From Sinonovacula constricta (Eukaryota; Mollusca; Bivalvia; Cardiida; Solecurtidae), in NCBI GenBank assembly GCA_007844125.1, contig CM017564.1, positions 27,691,158 through 27,755,157 of the forward strand: DNA of 64,000 nt, in the 5' to 3' direction. Below the pieces are notes generated by a model, which worked only from the letters and a program-made list of their open reading frames with translations, made no database searches and was not told where the DNA came from. A program made the position numbers and the translations under genes. Below, piece by piece: positions 47,780-60,000 of this stretch (position 1 is its first letter; each line of letters starts with the position of its first letter).

Positions 47780-50700
47780 TCAATCATCACCATATCCAGT
47801 TTATTTATTCAGGCCATCAATTATTCCTCTGATGAGGCAGGGGCCTGACTGTAAAGTCTCAGTGTCAGTCTTCCTCTCCATTCCTGTCTCTGACGTGGGT
47901 TGACAGAATCTATACCAAGGCCCTTCCTATCCCTCTTCACGACATCTTCCCAAGTCAGTTTGGGTACTTCTTGTCATTATTCCAGGTATAATTCTCATTG
48001 ACCACTGGCATTATATAGTGATCATGTATAATTCTGACACAAGAGTATTCCCACACCAGAACTGACCAAAATAATAGTTCTAATATGTTATTTTACTAAA
48101 TAAATTAAAACTCTGAATGATCTTTTTTTCATTTTCGATTTTTTATTTTCGATTCCGTTGCTGTTGCTGTAACCACTGTTATTGTTATCATATTATTAGT
48201 ATTATTATTAATATTGTTGTTGTTGTTGTTGTTACTTTTATCATTAGATATTAGCTGGCATTTTTGCCGAGACTTTGCAGCTACATTTCTATCATTATAG
48301 CACATGGGCATTTATGAGGTGCCCAAAGACTGAACCCGGCAGGTCCATTATACTGACAACGACCGGTAATGCTGCCCCTTAGCCCCGAGGTTTAGGAGGG
48401 AAGCCACTACTACCAACTTTAAAGTCTTTGGTTTGACCCGACCGGGGTTTGAACCCACTACCTCCCGATCCGCAAGCCGACGCTCTACCACCTGAGCTAT
48501 TGCGACCAGTTATTATCATTATTATTAGTTATTATTTTTATTACTATTCTGGTCATCATCATCATAATCATCATCATTATCATCATCATAAAAAATTGAT
48601 GCCAAAGTATTTAGTAATCCAGTATGTTTTTTATTCTAAAATTTCAGATAATTATCTTTTTCTATAGGATCATTTGGAAACGCTCAGTGTTGCCTCTCGG
48701 GCTATTGTGGAGGGCCTAACATCACAACAGTGTGTTGTGGACGGCCTCACTTCAATGCTACAAACACGTAAAATATGTTTAACATTTTTTCTTTGAACAA
48801 CTCTGTGATTAAGTTTACAGTAGCTTATAACACCTGAGTATTTTATTTTTAATAATTAGAAGTCTGATTTAACAATATTTTAATTTAATAAAAGTATAAA
48901 AATGTAAAATAAAGATCGAGCTAACATGTAATGATACGCAGATACATTTGTAACATTTTTTATTAAGAGATACCTAATTATACATTAGACGTACCCATCA
49001 TACATACACAATCCAAATTCTTATTCAGCACAAATTCCCAGTTTAAAAGTGGAAAGTTTCTACTTAAAATGAAAACTGTTTTCATTATATCACTTGCAGC
49101 TGCTGTGCCACAAGCCAAGATGTTTGGTCTGCTGGGAGTCCAAGATCTCTGCCAAATTTTGACTGCCAATCAGGTGAGTTGACAAGTACCATAAAACCAG
49201 GTGTATAGTTCCTCTTTCAGATATTAAGTACGCACCAGGTGAGCGATTATGTACACAAAGACTTGTGTTAAATTGATATTCTTACTTCCCTTCTATTATG
49301 TAATCATATAATTTTTTCTAATTAATTATTCTCTATGAACAGCAGTTTTTGGAATCAAAGAGTGTAAATACATGTACCATCTTATTAACAATACCACATG
49401 ATGTATTACCAGTACTTTTTAAAGGAGTTTTTTGTAATCGAGACAACAACATCAGTAACTATTGTAAAGCATGAGAATATGGGACAACCCAATCTGGCAG
49501 AAAATTTTATCATTTTGCATTTGAAATCCCTGGCAAGATGTGACTGCTGATATTTACAAAAAAAACACATTTTGTAATTTTTAGCTTTTTCTTTTCAGAA
49601 ATGCTCCCTCCTCCAGTCATGCAATATCACTAAAACAGTTGACAAAATTGACGAAGTTTTGAATAGAAATGTTCATAGTTTTCTGACAGATGATCAAGTT
49701 AAAAGAGTAAATCAGCAGAGAAGGAATTACTTTGCAAGTTTAAGTCAAGCTAGTGAATATGGAAGATGCTCAGATGAAAAAATGTCAGTCATTTCAAATG
49801 ATTGTGAATTTCAAGTCAAGAATTTGGTCAGTATGATTTCAAAGATTTCAGAGTATCATGAAAGAGAGAAGCAAAGACAGTTTAATCAAATGGGGCTGCT
49901 TGAGCAGAACCAGTTTTTGTTATGTGATATAAGAACTCTAGGTGTCAAGATTAACACAGTAGAGAAAATGATGGAAGTGCAGAGAAATTCTGGAGGAAAT
50001 ATTGGCTTAAGGGAAATTGAACAAGAAATGCGAAGACAACATCTGAGATTTCACTATATGAGGGAAGAAAATCGGCAAATAATACAAAAAGTTGGACAAC
50101 AGGTACAGTGTATGCAAAAGGAGATTGACAGTCTTCAGGGTGAATGCAAACATATTGGAGAACAATTGAATCAGGTGGAAGCTATGGTTAATAAATTGAG
50201 GCAACAACCTTTCTGGGCTAGCTCCAACGTAGGTAAGATAATAATGTTACTTAATTGAAAAATATGAAATGTTGTACTTTTTTGTCATGTTTCTACAATA
50301 CAACTACATTAATACTATTAGAACAATGGCAGATTGGGGGTCCCATATTACAAATAGTCTTATTTGTTTTGTTCTCAGTACTCCCAAACTGTCAAGATAA
50401 TTTATGTTAGTGAAACAATTGGAATATAAGAAAATCAACAAAAAAATGTTAAAACTACACGAGGTACAAACCAGTGACCTCAGGTACATGAAGCAAGATC
50501 TAGGTCCGTATTCACCAACTATTCTTAAGCCTTAATTGTCATGACTTAAGTCCAAGTCACAATTTTCATACCAACACAAATAAGCTTATTTATGAAGTTT
50601 CACTGCGATTTTAAGCTTAAAGAAGGACAGTTAAAGTGTCTTGCAAAAATGCAGACACGTAGTTAAATACATAATGAAGATTGAAATCTATAGCTTGAGC

Positions 50701-52522
50701 AATTCTTACTAAGTAATAGTTTAATAGTGGCCCTAAGATCCAAAAAGTTAGGTTTTGATCATTACATATATAGCACTATGTATAATCAAGTTTTGTAAAG
50801 TTGAAACAAGAAATACCTGAAAAATGAAAAGGTAAGGTGATGCACTTCTTGTTTTAGATGAGTATATTGATGCTATAAAGAATTTCTGCCAATGGGAATT
50901 TCTATGTTATTCATCCGGGTTGAGCTTGCGTCAGCATTAGTAAATTGGTCAAAGGTGATATATGATAGCTACGTTAAAAAAGTAATATTTCTTAAATCTT
51001 ACTACACTTAAAGAATCAGTTAGTAGGATTTTAGCCATCTTTTCAAATTTCTTTAATTAGCAAATTGACCAAGTGTCAGACAAATGCTAGGTATATATAA
51101 AAAAAGACAAAATTATTAGAATTTACTATAAAACTAAAGGGTACAAGCAGAAAATGCATATGTGCAGCAGCCTTATTGTCATTATTGTTCAAGTAATATT
51201 TTTCAGATGCACAGTATGCTTTTCTTTCTCTCTCAGTATCTTATTATTTATTATCTAAGTTGTTTTACACGGAATCTTTTTTGCACCGTATATGGGTAAT
51301 GTACACAAAGAACAAAGTTTAGTGCTTCCTGAAACCCACTTCACACATTTCAAAGTGGAATAGATGAAGACAGAAACTGAGAGAAAAAGTAAACAGAATG
51401 ACCTGGCATGTCATTGATTCCAACTGCAATAATGCTGTTACAAAGCAAAGTTATTACGTAATTATGGGCTAATGAGGTTAATAATTACAATGAAATTAAG
51501 ACTGAAATACTACACAATATCAAATTACTGCTATTTAGTACATCTGGGAGTAAGGCAGCGGTCACAAAGGTTATAATTAGTTTGAACATATTCTGTTTTT
51601 GCAAAATGTTTTTGAAAATAAAGTATTAAAGAATTTGGCAAGTACTAAAATCTCATGTCGGATCAGAACCCTCTGATCCCTAGTCCATAACTTTAACCTT
51701 TTGAAAAAGAATACTTCAAACATGTTACAAATGCTTTCTTCATGTGTTGGACCTTTATCAATGATCTTAGAATTTTATTAAAATCTGCTTGAAAACTTGA
51801 TGGGTCTGGGGTTCCTATCATCCAATCCCAATTCCATAACCTCAACCTCTTTTCCAAGAACCCTTCAAGCATGCTACAAGATGTTTTTGGCTATGTGAAC
51901 AGATTGCTTAGCTTGTAATACCAGCTCAAAAATGATTACACTAACTGTAAAAAGGATTGCAACCTAATCACATTAACTTGTAAGCCATTAGTGATGTTTA
52001 TGTTTTCAATTCAGTCGCAAATTGATCTCAAATAGGGGTGGTTGACTTCTAATTAAGTCTCACCAGACCTAATTCGGTAAGACCTACATGACCACTAACA
52101 GAATCAAAGAGGTTGCTATATTAGTCACAATTAACTTACAATTGACATTACAATCAAGGGACTTATGATTAGATTCAACCTGTAGTAGTAAATTAACAGT
52201 TGCAATTGTTTTAGTCCCTATAGGATTGTCATTGGGTGTTAATGGGGCTTAAAGTTGATTTTTTACTCATATTTGTATTCACTGCCATATAAAGAGTTAT
52301 TCCTTATGGTTTGAGAAAGTTTTGCCTTTTGCATACAAAATTTGAAAAATGTGAACGAGAAACACTATGTTCAGGTTGCTTTGATTGTTAAGATCACCTG
52401 CAAGCATGGATACAATGTATTTATGTCTCAATATTACACTGTCCAAATATTCAAAATGATTCTCAAAATGGTTTTTTATATTTGCCTTTCAGCATTTATG
52501 TGTAATCCTAATGAAGCTAGTA

Positions 52523-52601
<79 letters not shown>

Positions 52602-53422
52602 CTGTTTTATAATCTGTATTCATTCAAGTCTACTTCAGAATATGTACATCATTGTTTTACACTTTATACCCATAGCACATCCACCGATTACACCCAGAAC
52701 AATCACTGTTCAGGTGTACGCTCCTCAACAAGGCTCCATATCAGTTCTGGAGGAATTTGTTCATCTCCTGAAGTCAAGCATTGGGGATCATCAAGAAGTA
52801 ATTCCCTGTCACAGAGTAGACCAGATCAAGAAAGAGATACCAGTGATTGTGATCTGTATCAATGCGTCACGCATAGGCTTGGATGTGCAAAATGCCACTA
52901 CTGGAATAGAAAGTAAGTTTCGAAACCATCTTGAAACTACTCAAAAACCGGTGAATAAATAGGGATATGAAATCAATAATTATAGATTTTGCTCTTTTAT
53001 TTTTATGAGTTATAACATTTTTGGCACACATTCTAAAGTTTCACAAATTCGAAGATTTTTTTTTCAATTTTATGATGCCTTGAACAGTGTTGACGTCCAT
53101 TTTGTATGCTTTCAGTTACATATTTGTAATTGACATTTGAAATCATTTTCAACTAAAACCACAGCTATGTATGATTACCTGGTATTCACTTTCTTCACCA
53201 GAAAACAGTAATATGGCTCTGATAGTGCTGCACCACAAGGCGAAGCATGCCCTTCCAAACCAATCCATTGACAGAGTTCTGACATCACCAGAGTACAAAC
53301 AACTAGGAGGATTATTTGACATGGCATTTCTGGCAGAACAAGGGTTTTATCCCTGTGATATGAATGATAGTGCACTAAATAATCTATCTGGGTTTTTAAG
53401 CAGTAAGGGGATGGGTAATTAA
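47678..53422 (+). CDS. P4: divergent family member, 437 aa, six exons
   Basis: Exons: 47678-47725, 48668-48767, 49100-49173, 49599-50232, 52676-52912, 53202-53422 (1314 nt, in frame; same phases as P1 and P3). It starts MGNFLSGSSRDEPLLQ, the best N-myristoylation context of the family (Ser at position 6). Coiled coil spans exon 4 (211 codons). It has no 46-aa array. The C-terminal domain is intact: ITVQVYAPQQGSISVLEEF, VIPCHRVDQI, PVIVICINASRIGLDV, MALIVLHHKAKHALPNQS, FDMAFLAEQGFYPCDMND. The final helix is replaced by LSGFLSSKGMGN. This copy shows strand 1 most clearly and is the best template for fold comparison. It is oriented away from P3. Confidence 0.8.
47744..47780 (+). repeat. (TCA)n microsatellite
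   Basis: About twelve TCA repeats just inside P4 intron 1, 20 bp past the donor. The poly-serine ORF across it is not supported. Confidence 0.95.
48190..48508 (-). mobile_element. tRNA-derived SINE, family C, with trinucleotide tail
   Basis: The minus strand starts TGGTCGCAATAGCTCAGGTG (box A region) and GTGGGTTCAAACCCCGGTC (box B). The anticodon stem does not pair, so it is not a working tRNA. A body of about 200 bp ends in an (AAC)n/(AAT)n tail near 48190-48235. It lies in P4 intron 1. Confidence 0.75.
48668..48767 (+). CDS. P4 exon 2
   Basis: 100 nt. The acceptor is TTTTTCTATAG and the donor ACAC|GTAAAA. It encodes DHLETLSVASRAIVEGLTSQ and a helical remainder ending MLQT. It is one codon shorter than in the other copies but in the same phase. 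Confidence 0.75.
49100..49173 (+). CDS. P4 exon 3
   Basis: 74 nt. The acceptor is ATCACTTGCAG and the donor CAG|GTGAGT. It encodes AVPQAKMFGLLGVQDLCQIL and TANQ. The sequence is unlike exon 3 of the other copies, but the position, phases and length agree. Confidence 0.7.
49599..50232 (+). CDS. P4 exon 4: coiled-coil exon
   Basis: 634 nt, phase 0 to 1. The acceptor is TTTTTCTTTTCAG and the donor GTAG|GTAAGA. It starts KCSLLQSCNITKTVDKIDEV, matching the head of exon 4 in P1-P3. A Gln/Glu-rich coil follows, including REIEQEMRRQHLRFHYMREE. Confidence 0.85.
50503..50733. mobile_element. MITE family I copy in P4 intron 4
   Basis: GGTCCGTATTCACCAACTAT at the left and TAATAGTTTAATAGTGGCCC at the right. 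The interior matches the copy at 40857. Confidence 0.75.
52526..52596. repeat. (AT)n microsatellite, about 35 units
   Basis: An uninterrupted AT run of about 71 bp in P4 intron 4, about 80 bp upstream of exon 5. The Tyr/Ile ORF through it is an artefact. Confidence 0.95.
52676..52912 (+). CDS. P4 exon 5: first half of the C-terminal domain
   Basis: 237 nt. The acceptor is TATACCCATAG and the donor GAAA|GTAAGT. It encodes HPPITPRTITVQVYAPQQGS, a helix, then VIPCHRVDQIKKEIPVIVIC and INASRIGLDVQNATTGIE. It is four codons longer than in P1 and P3. Confidence 0.85.
53202..53422 (+). CDS. P4 exon 6: second half of the C-terminal domain, altered C-terminus
   Basis: 221 nt. The acceptor is TTCTTCACCAG. 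VLHHKAKHALPNQSIDRVL and GLFDMAFLAEQGFYPCDMND are kept. The last 12 residues differ from the family's LEFLKYR helix. Confidence 0.85.
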
Positions 53423-53443
53423 GGAAAAGATTCCCCGCACTGG

Positions 53444-53493
53444 AATATACCCCGCATGCTGCCATCTTGAGAATAAAAGTTGCGGGGTATATT
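53444..53493. terminator. Hairpin and polyadenylation signal after P4
   Basis: AATATACCCCGC (53444-53455) and its exact inverse GCGGGGTATATT (53482-53493) could form a 12-bp stem. AATAAA at 53472-53477 lies inside the loop, 50 nt past the P4 stop. Confidence 0.5.
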
Positions 53494-54086
53494 CTGCAAA
53501 GTACGGTAGTTGCTTTGTGATAGGTGCTATCAAATGACACTGAATGAACAAAACTGTGTGTTGTTATTGGGGAAAAAATGACAAAAGAAAGATTCAAGTG
53601 TGCATTATTTATGATAACAAACTAACATCTTACATTTTTCTATTTGAACCGTTTTTTAATGAAAACTGGTTAACACTGTACAAAGACAGTGAAGCGATTT
53701 TGTTGTTGTGTTCATTTAATTTGAATTTTTCTGTTTAAGAAAAGATATTTAGAAACAAATCTAAAGATTTTTTTTTAGAAAAAAACACTTTCCTAATTCC
53801 TAGATGTTCTGACAATCGAAAACAATGGGCCAATTAATCACCTCTAAAGTTAACTATTATCTGTTATTTAATATGTATAAAATACTCAGATTTATGTTTT
53901 TATATGTAACGGTTTTTGAGGTTATTTCAAAATGTAAGTAAATGACACTAGCTGCACTGTAAGGGAGAGGTAACAGCAACATCTGCATATCTTAGATGCA
54001 CACATGAGCACAATCACCATGGATGTCTGACGGCTCCAGTGGTGGAAGAGATGTAAGGGCCTTTATCCACATGGCTGCCTCATAGG

Positions 54087-54295
54087 CATACATGTGAACT
54101 CTCTCGCTTTTGGAGGGAGACTCCGTCTTTAAAGGTTCAAAATTATTTTAAAATGAGGGGTGTTTGACACATTTTCAGAAATCACCCTACTTGGAAACAG
54201 ATAGCTTCCTTTTTTGTTTATATGAAAATAACAAATCTCCCACTTTGCAATTGAAAATCTCCCACTTTGGCCTCAGAAAAGGTTCTGTATGCATG
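54087..54295 (+). mobile_element. MITE-like repeat family III copy
   Basis: CATGTGAACTCTCTCGCTTT, AAATGAGGGGTGTTTGACAC and CTCCCACTTTGGCCTCAG. The opposite orientation of this family is at 34870 and 36198. Confidence 0.65.
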
Positions 54296-54401
54296 AGTGG
54301 TTGATTGTTGATGATAAATGTAATTCTAAAAGGTCTTGAACCAGCTACTGACACACATCTTTAATGTGTAACTCACCTATGGAAAATTAGATATGCAAAA
54401 C

Positions 54402-54702
54402 TGGACCTGGTAGCGCAATCGGTAGAGCGTCGTCTCCAGGTCTGGGAGGCCCTGGGTTCAATTATGGGCCATGACATACCAAAATAGTTGTGGCATAGCT
54501 CCCTTGTCCACGCTGAAGTAAATATAAGGGTAGTTCCACGACTGGTTGGCCCAGTGTCAGGATAATGTGATTGGGTGTGGTACCATGCAAGGTGTTCACA
54601 GCATGCTATACACAGTGAAGGCAGCACTATGTCTGCTTCAAGTGGACACGGTCTTCAGATAACTGAAATACTGTTGGTGGGACAATAAACCCAACAAACA
54701 AA
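54402..54702 (+). mobile_element. tRNA-derived SINE, family A (plus copy)
   Basis: Box A ACCTGGTAGCGCAATCGGTA and box B GGGTTCAATTATGGGCC, the body colinear with the inverse of 40062-40385, ending ACCCAACAAACAAA. The 84-codon minus ORF across it is a shadow. Confidence 0.8.
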
Positions 54703-55245
54703 TATGCAGACTTCTCCCATAACACAGAGTGTGTGCACACTCAGAAGTAGAAATAAAGAGGCTTTTTTTTTGTTTTGTTATAAATATCTATCATAAATTG
54801 TTTTGTTAACAAATGCTAACCAAATATTAAGTGAGCCTTTTTACAGTTTTTTTTTATTATAAAGGGTCTATATACTGCTTCAATAAAGTTGTTCACAAGA
54901 ACTGTGTGTTTTGTTCCCTTCTTCAACGTTGCTGGTGAATGTCGTTAATTTCACATGATACACCTGGAAGTTGTCATACCTGTATAGAAATTACTTTTGA
55001 AATGTCTTCAGAATTGATGATGTAAAAATTGTAAAAAAACCCTCTGACAATAAGATGCTGTAAGCAGGACATTTGGAGTAAACCAACTTTTGAAAACAAA
55101 AAGGATAATCAGAAAAGTGTGCAAGAAAATGTTATTAGCATTGTCTATAATCATGTGTATAAAATTGTAAATATGTCATTTAATTTATTATACAGTTATT
55201 TTATATATATACAATATAAATATATATACTCAAGGTATCGGGGAT

Positions 55246-55312
55246 GACTTTGGAGGTGTTGCCAGAGGCTTATGGCCGCGGGCAACAGTTCAAAATGTAA
55301 TCCCTGATACCG
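55246..55312. repeat. Imperfect inverted repeat (GGTATCGGGGAT / ATCCCTGATACC)
   Basis: GGTATCGGGGAT and ATCCCTGATACC, with one mismatch, enclose about 45 bp that includes a second inverted pair GTTGCC..GGCAAC. It may be a small hairpin-type mobile fragment. Confidence 0.5.
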
Positions 55313-55589
55313 AGGAACAACAGTGTTGACCGTTTACCAAACAACCATGCAATGAATGTTATATTACCTTATGTAATTGTATTAATATTATTTTCTGATA
55401 TCTAGCAGCAACATACAAATATTTTGAACCTTTGATCATGTTTTTAGTGCTCAGTGAATCTTTGTTTTAGTAGATTGTTCAATCTTTCTCTGAGATGTCC
55501 TGGAAATGGCTCAACATGGTTTGTTGTCAAAACACAGATGAAATATTGACTTGTTTACAGCCAAGTCTAATATAAGACACTTGACTGGT

Positions 55590-55905
55590 AGATCCATTTT
55601 GATGGTTGGATTATATACCCATTTTGAAAGTAGGATCTTATGCTTAAGATGGTGTACTTTTTAGGGTTGGATGGTATACCAATTTTGAGTGTAGGATGGT
55701 ACATCAACTTTCAGGGTTGGCTGGAACACCCATTTTGATGGTTGGCTGGTACACCTATTTTGAGCATAGGATGGTATAACCCATTTTGCAGGTAGGATGG
55801 TATAACCCATTTTGTGGCTGCATGGTAAACACAACTTAGGGGCTGGATGGTAAACACAACTTAGGGGCTGGATGGTAAACCCATTTTAAGGGTTGGTAAC
55901 ACACT
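55590..55905. repeat. Degenerate ~27-bp minisatellite
   Basis: Repeated words of the kind TTGGATGGTATACCCATTTTGA, with units GGCTGGATGGTAAACACAACTTAG duplicated exactly at its right end. Confidence 0.75.
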
Positions 55906-56203
55906 AGTTAGTTATATTAGTGTGATGTTATTAAGTATGTGTAAGTGTATATGCCATTTCCTGATCACTTTGTTGTCGCCGTTTTATGCATTTTGTTGGA
56001 CAATTTCATTTTAAGTAATAAAAAAATAACATTTTAGTCATGTTATAAACATTTTTTTTTTTTTATGGAAAATGGTCGAGTAAAGAGTGGAACTTTTTTG
56101 TGCGGATTCTCCCAAACCGAATTACACAAGTCAAGACTGACTGTTCGTACTATAAAAAGATGATGCATTGTAAACTAAAAACAGCTGATGTTTTGGTCAT
56201 GTT

Positions 56204-56359
56204 ATAAATAGAATCTAATATTCGTGTTCATTAGATACTGAAAATATTAAACTTGTGTAAAATGACACGAAACTCTGCAGAACCTTGTTTCATACTATTT
56301 CATCCAACTCGTTTAATATCTTCAGTATCTAATGAACACTCATATCAGATCCTCTATAT
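56204..56359. mobile_element. Palindromic MITE with ~45-bp inverted arms
   Basis: The left arm contains GTGTTCATTAGATACTGAAA and the right arm TTCAGTATCTAATGAACAC, the exact inverse over 19 bases, with arms extending to about 45 bp each and a loop of roughly 60 bp. A transcript would fold into a long hairpin. Confidence 0.75.
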
Positions 56360-56799
56360 ACTGAATGGTTTTGCTGAAAATAAAAACTAACAGGAAAAAA
56401 CATGTGTACATGATAAAAAGACATCTGTTTCAATATTTCTATTTTGTACACAGTACATGTTGGAAAGCTTCACGTGGACCTTTCTTCCAAATACTTTAGA
56501 CTGCATCAGCAGACGGTTGTTCAGTCACTGCTGGTTGACACCAATCATGATAGTTGGACTAAAGGTTAAGAACACTGACGAAATATGCTGAGTCATTCAG
56601 GGCCAGATTTCCCTTGAGGGGGATCTGGTCAAATGTTATCTTTAATTTTTAAGTGTCAGTTTCACATCATAATTAATATAGAGTCTTCATCATTTGATAT
56701 ACCACAGACTGGGAATGCTGCTATAATTTAAAATTTAATATGAAATTAAATTCACTGTAAAGTAGGTAAATGATACCATTTTTTCATTTTTGTGGGCGT

Positions 56800-57015
56800 C
56801 TGTGGTCTAGTGGTTAAGATGTTGGACTCTGGATCGGAGGGTCTCGGGTACGAACCCCCAAACTGACCATGTGATGTTAGTCCTTGAGCAAGACTATTTA
56901 CTGCATATTGCTCCAGGTACTCAGTACCTGAGTACTGGTTCTACCCAGGAAGTGGACTGTCGAGAGGGATTTATATAAGTTGAAAAAACTTGTTTCCCAA
57001 TCAACTATAAATAAA
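56800..57015 (+). mobile_element. tRNA-derived SINE, family D
   Basis: Head GTCTGTGGTCTAGTGGTTAA (box A) and GTCTCGGGTACGAACCCCC (box B), body with CAGGTACTCAGTACCTGAGT, ending near ACTATAAATAAATAG. The head is Glu/Gln/Asp-tRNA-like. Length and body argue for a SINE rather than a tRNA gene. Confidence 0.7.
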
Positions 57016-60000
57016 TAGGTTTAAACTAAAAATCAGTTTTGTTATATTTTACATCCTTAGGCATTCAAAGACATGAATGAATACAAAATGGATGGTTTGC
57101 AAATGATGACGGAACATATATTTTCTTCTAGGTATTTATTGCATTTTTATCAAAGATACACAGTTCCCTCATACTAAAACAAAAATGAACATTGACATGT
57201 GGTTGATAGGACATGAGACCATAGTTTACAAGGTATAAGTCATACTTGAGAATAAACAGAACAGTGTTACTACAGAGAGATACTTAAGCTTGTGAGTATA
57301 AACAAGCAGCAACAGAAGGTAACTTATAAATACAAATATGTCGCACTGAAAAAGCTTTTTGTTAATAAAGTTAATTAATACAAATTTGTTAGCCATGTTA
57401 TAGTTATGCTAAATATTTATCACAGGAGAAAAAAAAACCTGCTTTAAGAAAAAAAGGGATAAAATCAATGTGACCTATATCTCGTAAAATATGGCGAACA
57501 TTATAAAAGCAGAATTGTGAGTAATATGTTTTCCCTCAATATATTTTGAGAAATTTGTCCACATATACAGACTGAGAAAGTTATGATTATATATACATAG
57601 CTCACAGACATGAATTAAAAACCTTTTTCACATATTCCCATAATGAAGCTTTCTATCTATGACCTTAGAATTAGAGCTGTATGTGTTTATGCCATGTTTA
57701 GGATGATCTATCAAATATAATGTTCATATTCAAGTATCTGAAATGTTTAACAAAAGGAAATGAAAGGAAACACTAACTTATTGTATGTACATAACAATGT
57801 AAAGCTAAACTTCAGTATTAATTTGAAAACTACATTCAGCTGCTGGATTGTTATTCTTTCATAACTTATGATAATAATACATCTACATATTGACTGATTT
57901 TCATGTTTTGAAGTTATACTGACCAGATAGAAGATAATATAGGTAGAACAATTGTTTAGTTTAACACATCATCCAAATTATGTATATTTATAAAACTTAA
58001 ACATGTGACAAACAACAGTTTACCGTGTATTGAGAGCTGATGGATCTAAATCTACACTATTAACCCACGATTTATCAATTTGTGCTTCGGCGAAGAGTTG
58101 TCTTCAGAAGGTGGATATGTTAAAAGGGAAATAACTCTATCTGACTGGGCCTCATGAGTAGAAATGTTGAGTTTGCTGAACACAAATACATAACAAATCA
58201 AATTCCTTATATTGTTTGAGAACCTTTTTGTAAAGGTGTACATTAAATACAAACACACACACAAAATAAGACTACATTCTTATTTTGTAGTACATATAAC
58301 TTTGGTTGCTAGGTTAGAAAACAATTATCTTCAATTTATGTGTCAAAAATATAACAGAACTGGTTTCTGTAATCATTAACATTATTACAGCATACTTTGC
58401 ACCTAAATAGTCTAAACATTTTTGGTTAAGAAACATAATATTTCTACAAAAAGTAGTGATCCATGATCTCTGAAAAAAACTATACCATCTTAAGTGAAAT
58501 AATCTTTGATTTAAAATGGAAAGAAAGAGCCAATCTATTTGAAGAAAGTTTACGGTATTGTACTATGTCAAAATTCATATACAACAATAATTTAGTATGA
58601 TTGCCTTTTAACATGGTTATGTCTTTTGTACAAGGTGGTTGTCATTCCTAAATGTAAACATCTAATTTTGAATTTTCTCCGTATAATTTCTACATCAAAA
58701 CATTGCAGTGCAAACCTTCCCAGTAAGCTAAAAAAAATCAAATAAAAAAAAATCAAATTTTCTATAAATCTACACAATAGAATTTTGAGGGCTTATAAAT
58801 AAACATTCAATTAATCAGCAACATTTGTAAAGATCTTTTTTTTTTAAAATTCACCAGGCATGTAGTGAAAATAATATTATGCAATTAGCCTTTTTGCACA
58901 TAAATGTATCTGCATTGATAACAACCCTGTGCTGTTTGAATGTACATCATTGCTTAATTAATTTAATTAAAATTAATTGCAGACCTGTAAACTAGAAATA
59001 AATAACATAAAATATACATGTTGTATGACTATATTACACAATATATATCAATATACCCAGATTAACATATAACTCAATTCAGATCAGTATGTACATGGAC
59101 AGGAAATGTTATAAGTAAACAAAGCCTTCTCCATTTGGCAGAATTGTTTAATTTTGTTGATAAAACATAAAAAGAAAATGTCTTTCCTATAAATACTGTC
59201 CTTAAGAAAATACAAACACTTTATTATTGGCTACAAGTCAGCAGCTGACTGCAAATGCTTGACTAATTTACAAATAAACTGTCCTAGAAAATATGTGATG
59301 TTGTCACATTGTTTATGAAATATATACCAGTAGTTATACAAAGTAACTTTTTTTTTGATATAGCAAATATACTTATGAAGAAAACAACAACAACAACCCT
59401 TTTTGAACTGTATTCACATGGGTTGATACCATCTTAATCCTTTAGCTCAAGCATATGCCATTTTACACCTTTGTAAATCCATTCACAATTATTCCTTTTA
59501 TCTTCAGCTGCATCACCGCAACTGAGGGTTTATTTGTAAACTAGTTAAATCTAGGTTATATAATTATATGCCAAAAATGCATGTTTTTTTAACAATATTA
59601 AAACTGTTTCAAAGAAAATCAATAAAATCAAGTGAAATTTAAAAACCCTATACATTTACTATGAACGAAAGGGATAATCACCTAAGTCTTTTCCACGTAG
59701 AAAACAGCATGCTCACTAGTAACATTTCCTTTAACAATGTGATATATAAACTAGTTATTGATCAGACTTAGTCAAAACTAATCCATACAAGACCAATGTA
59801 CACTTCACTAGTAAGTTTGGCACAATTAAAAATAAACAGAACACAAAATAATTTCCAAAGCAACTCTGAACAAGTCCCTTGGCCTTGAGATGCCAAGGTT
59901 TGTTGCCACTGTCAAGCAATTGGAACGTATGAAACAGCTGATCAGTTATTGCAATAAAATTAACAACAATAAAGTCAAAAGATGAAAGCAAATGACCAAA

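Noticed and set aside
52342..52675. N-terminal part of the ORF preceding P4 exon 5 (poly Tyr/Ile)
   Set aside because: It runs through an (AT)n tract; homology and the CCCATAG acceptor place the exon start at 52676.
54373..54627. 84-codon minus ORF
   Set aside because: Antisense of a tRNA-derived SINE.
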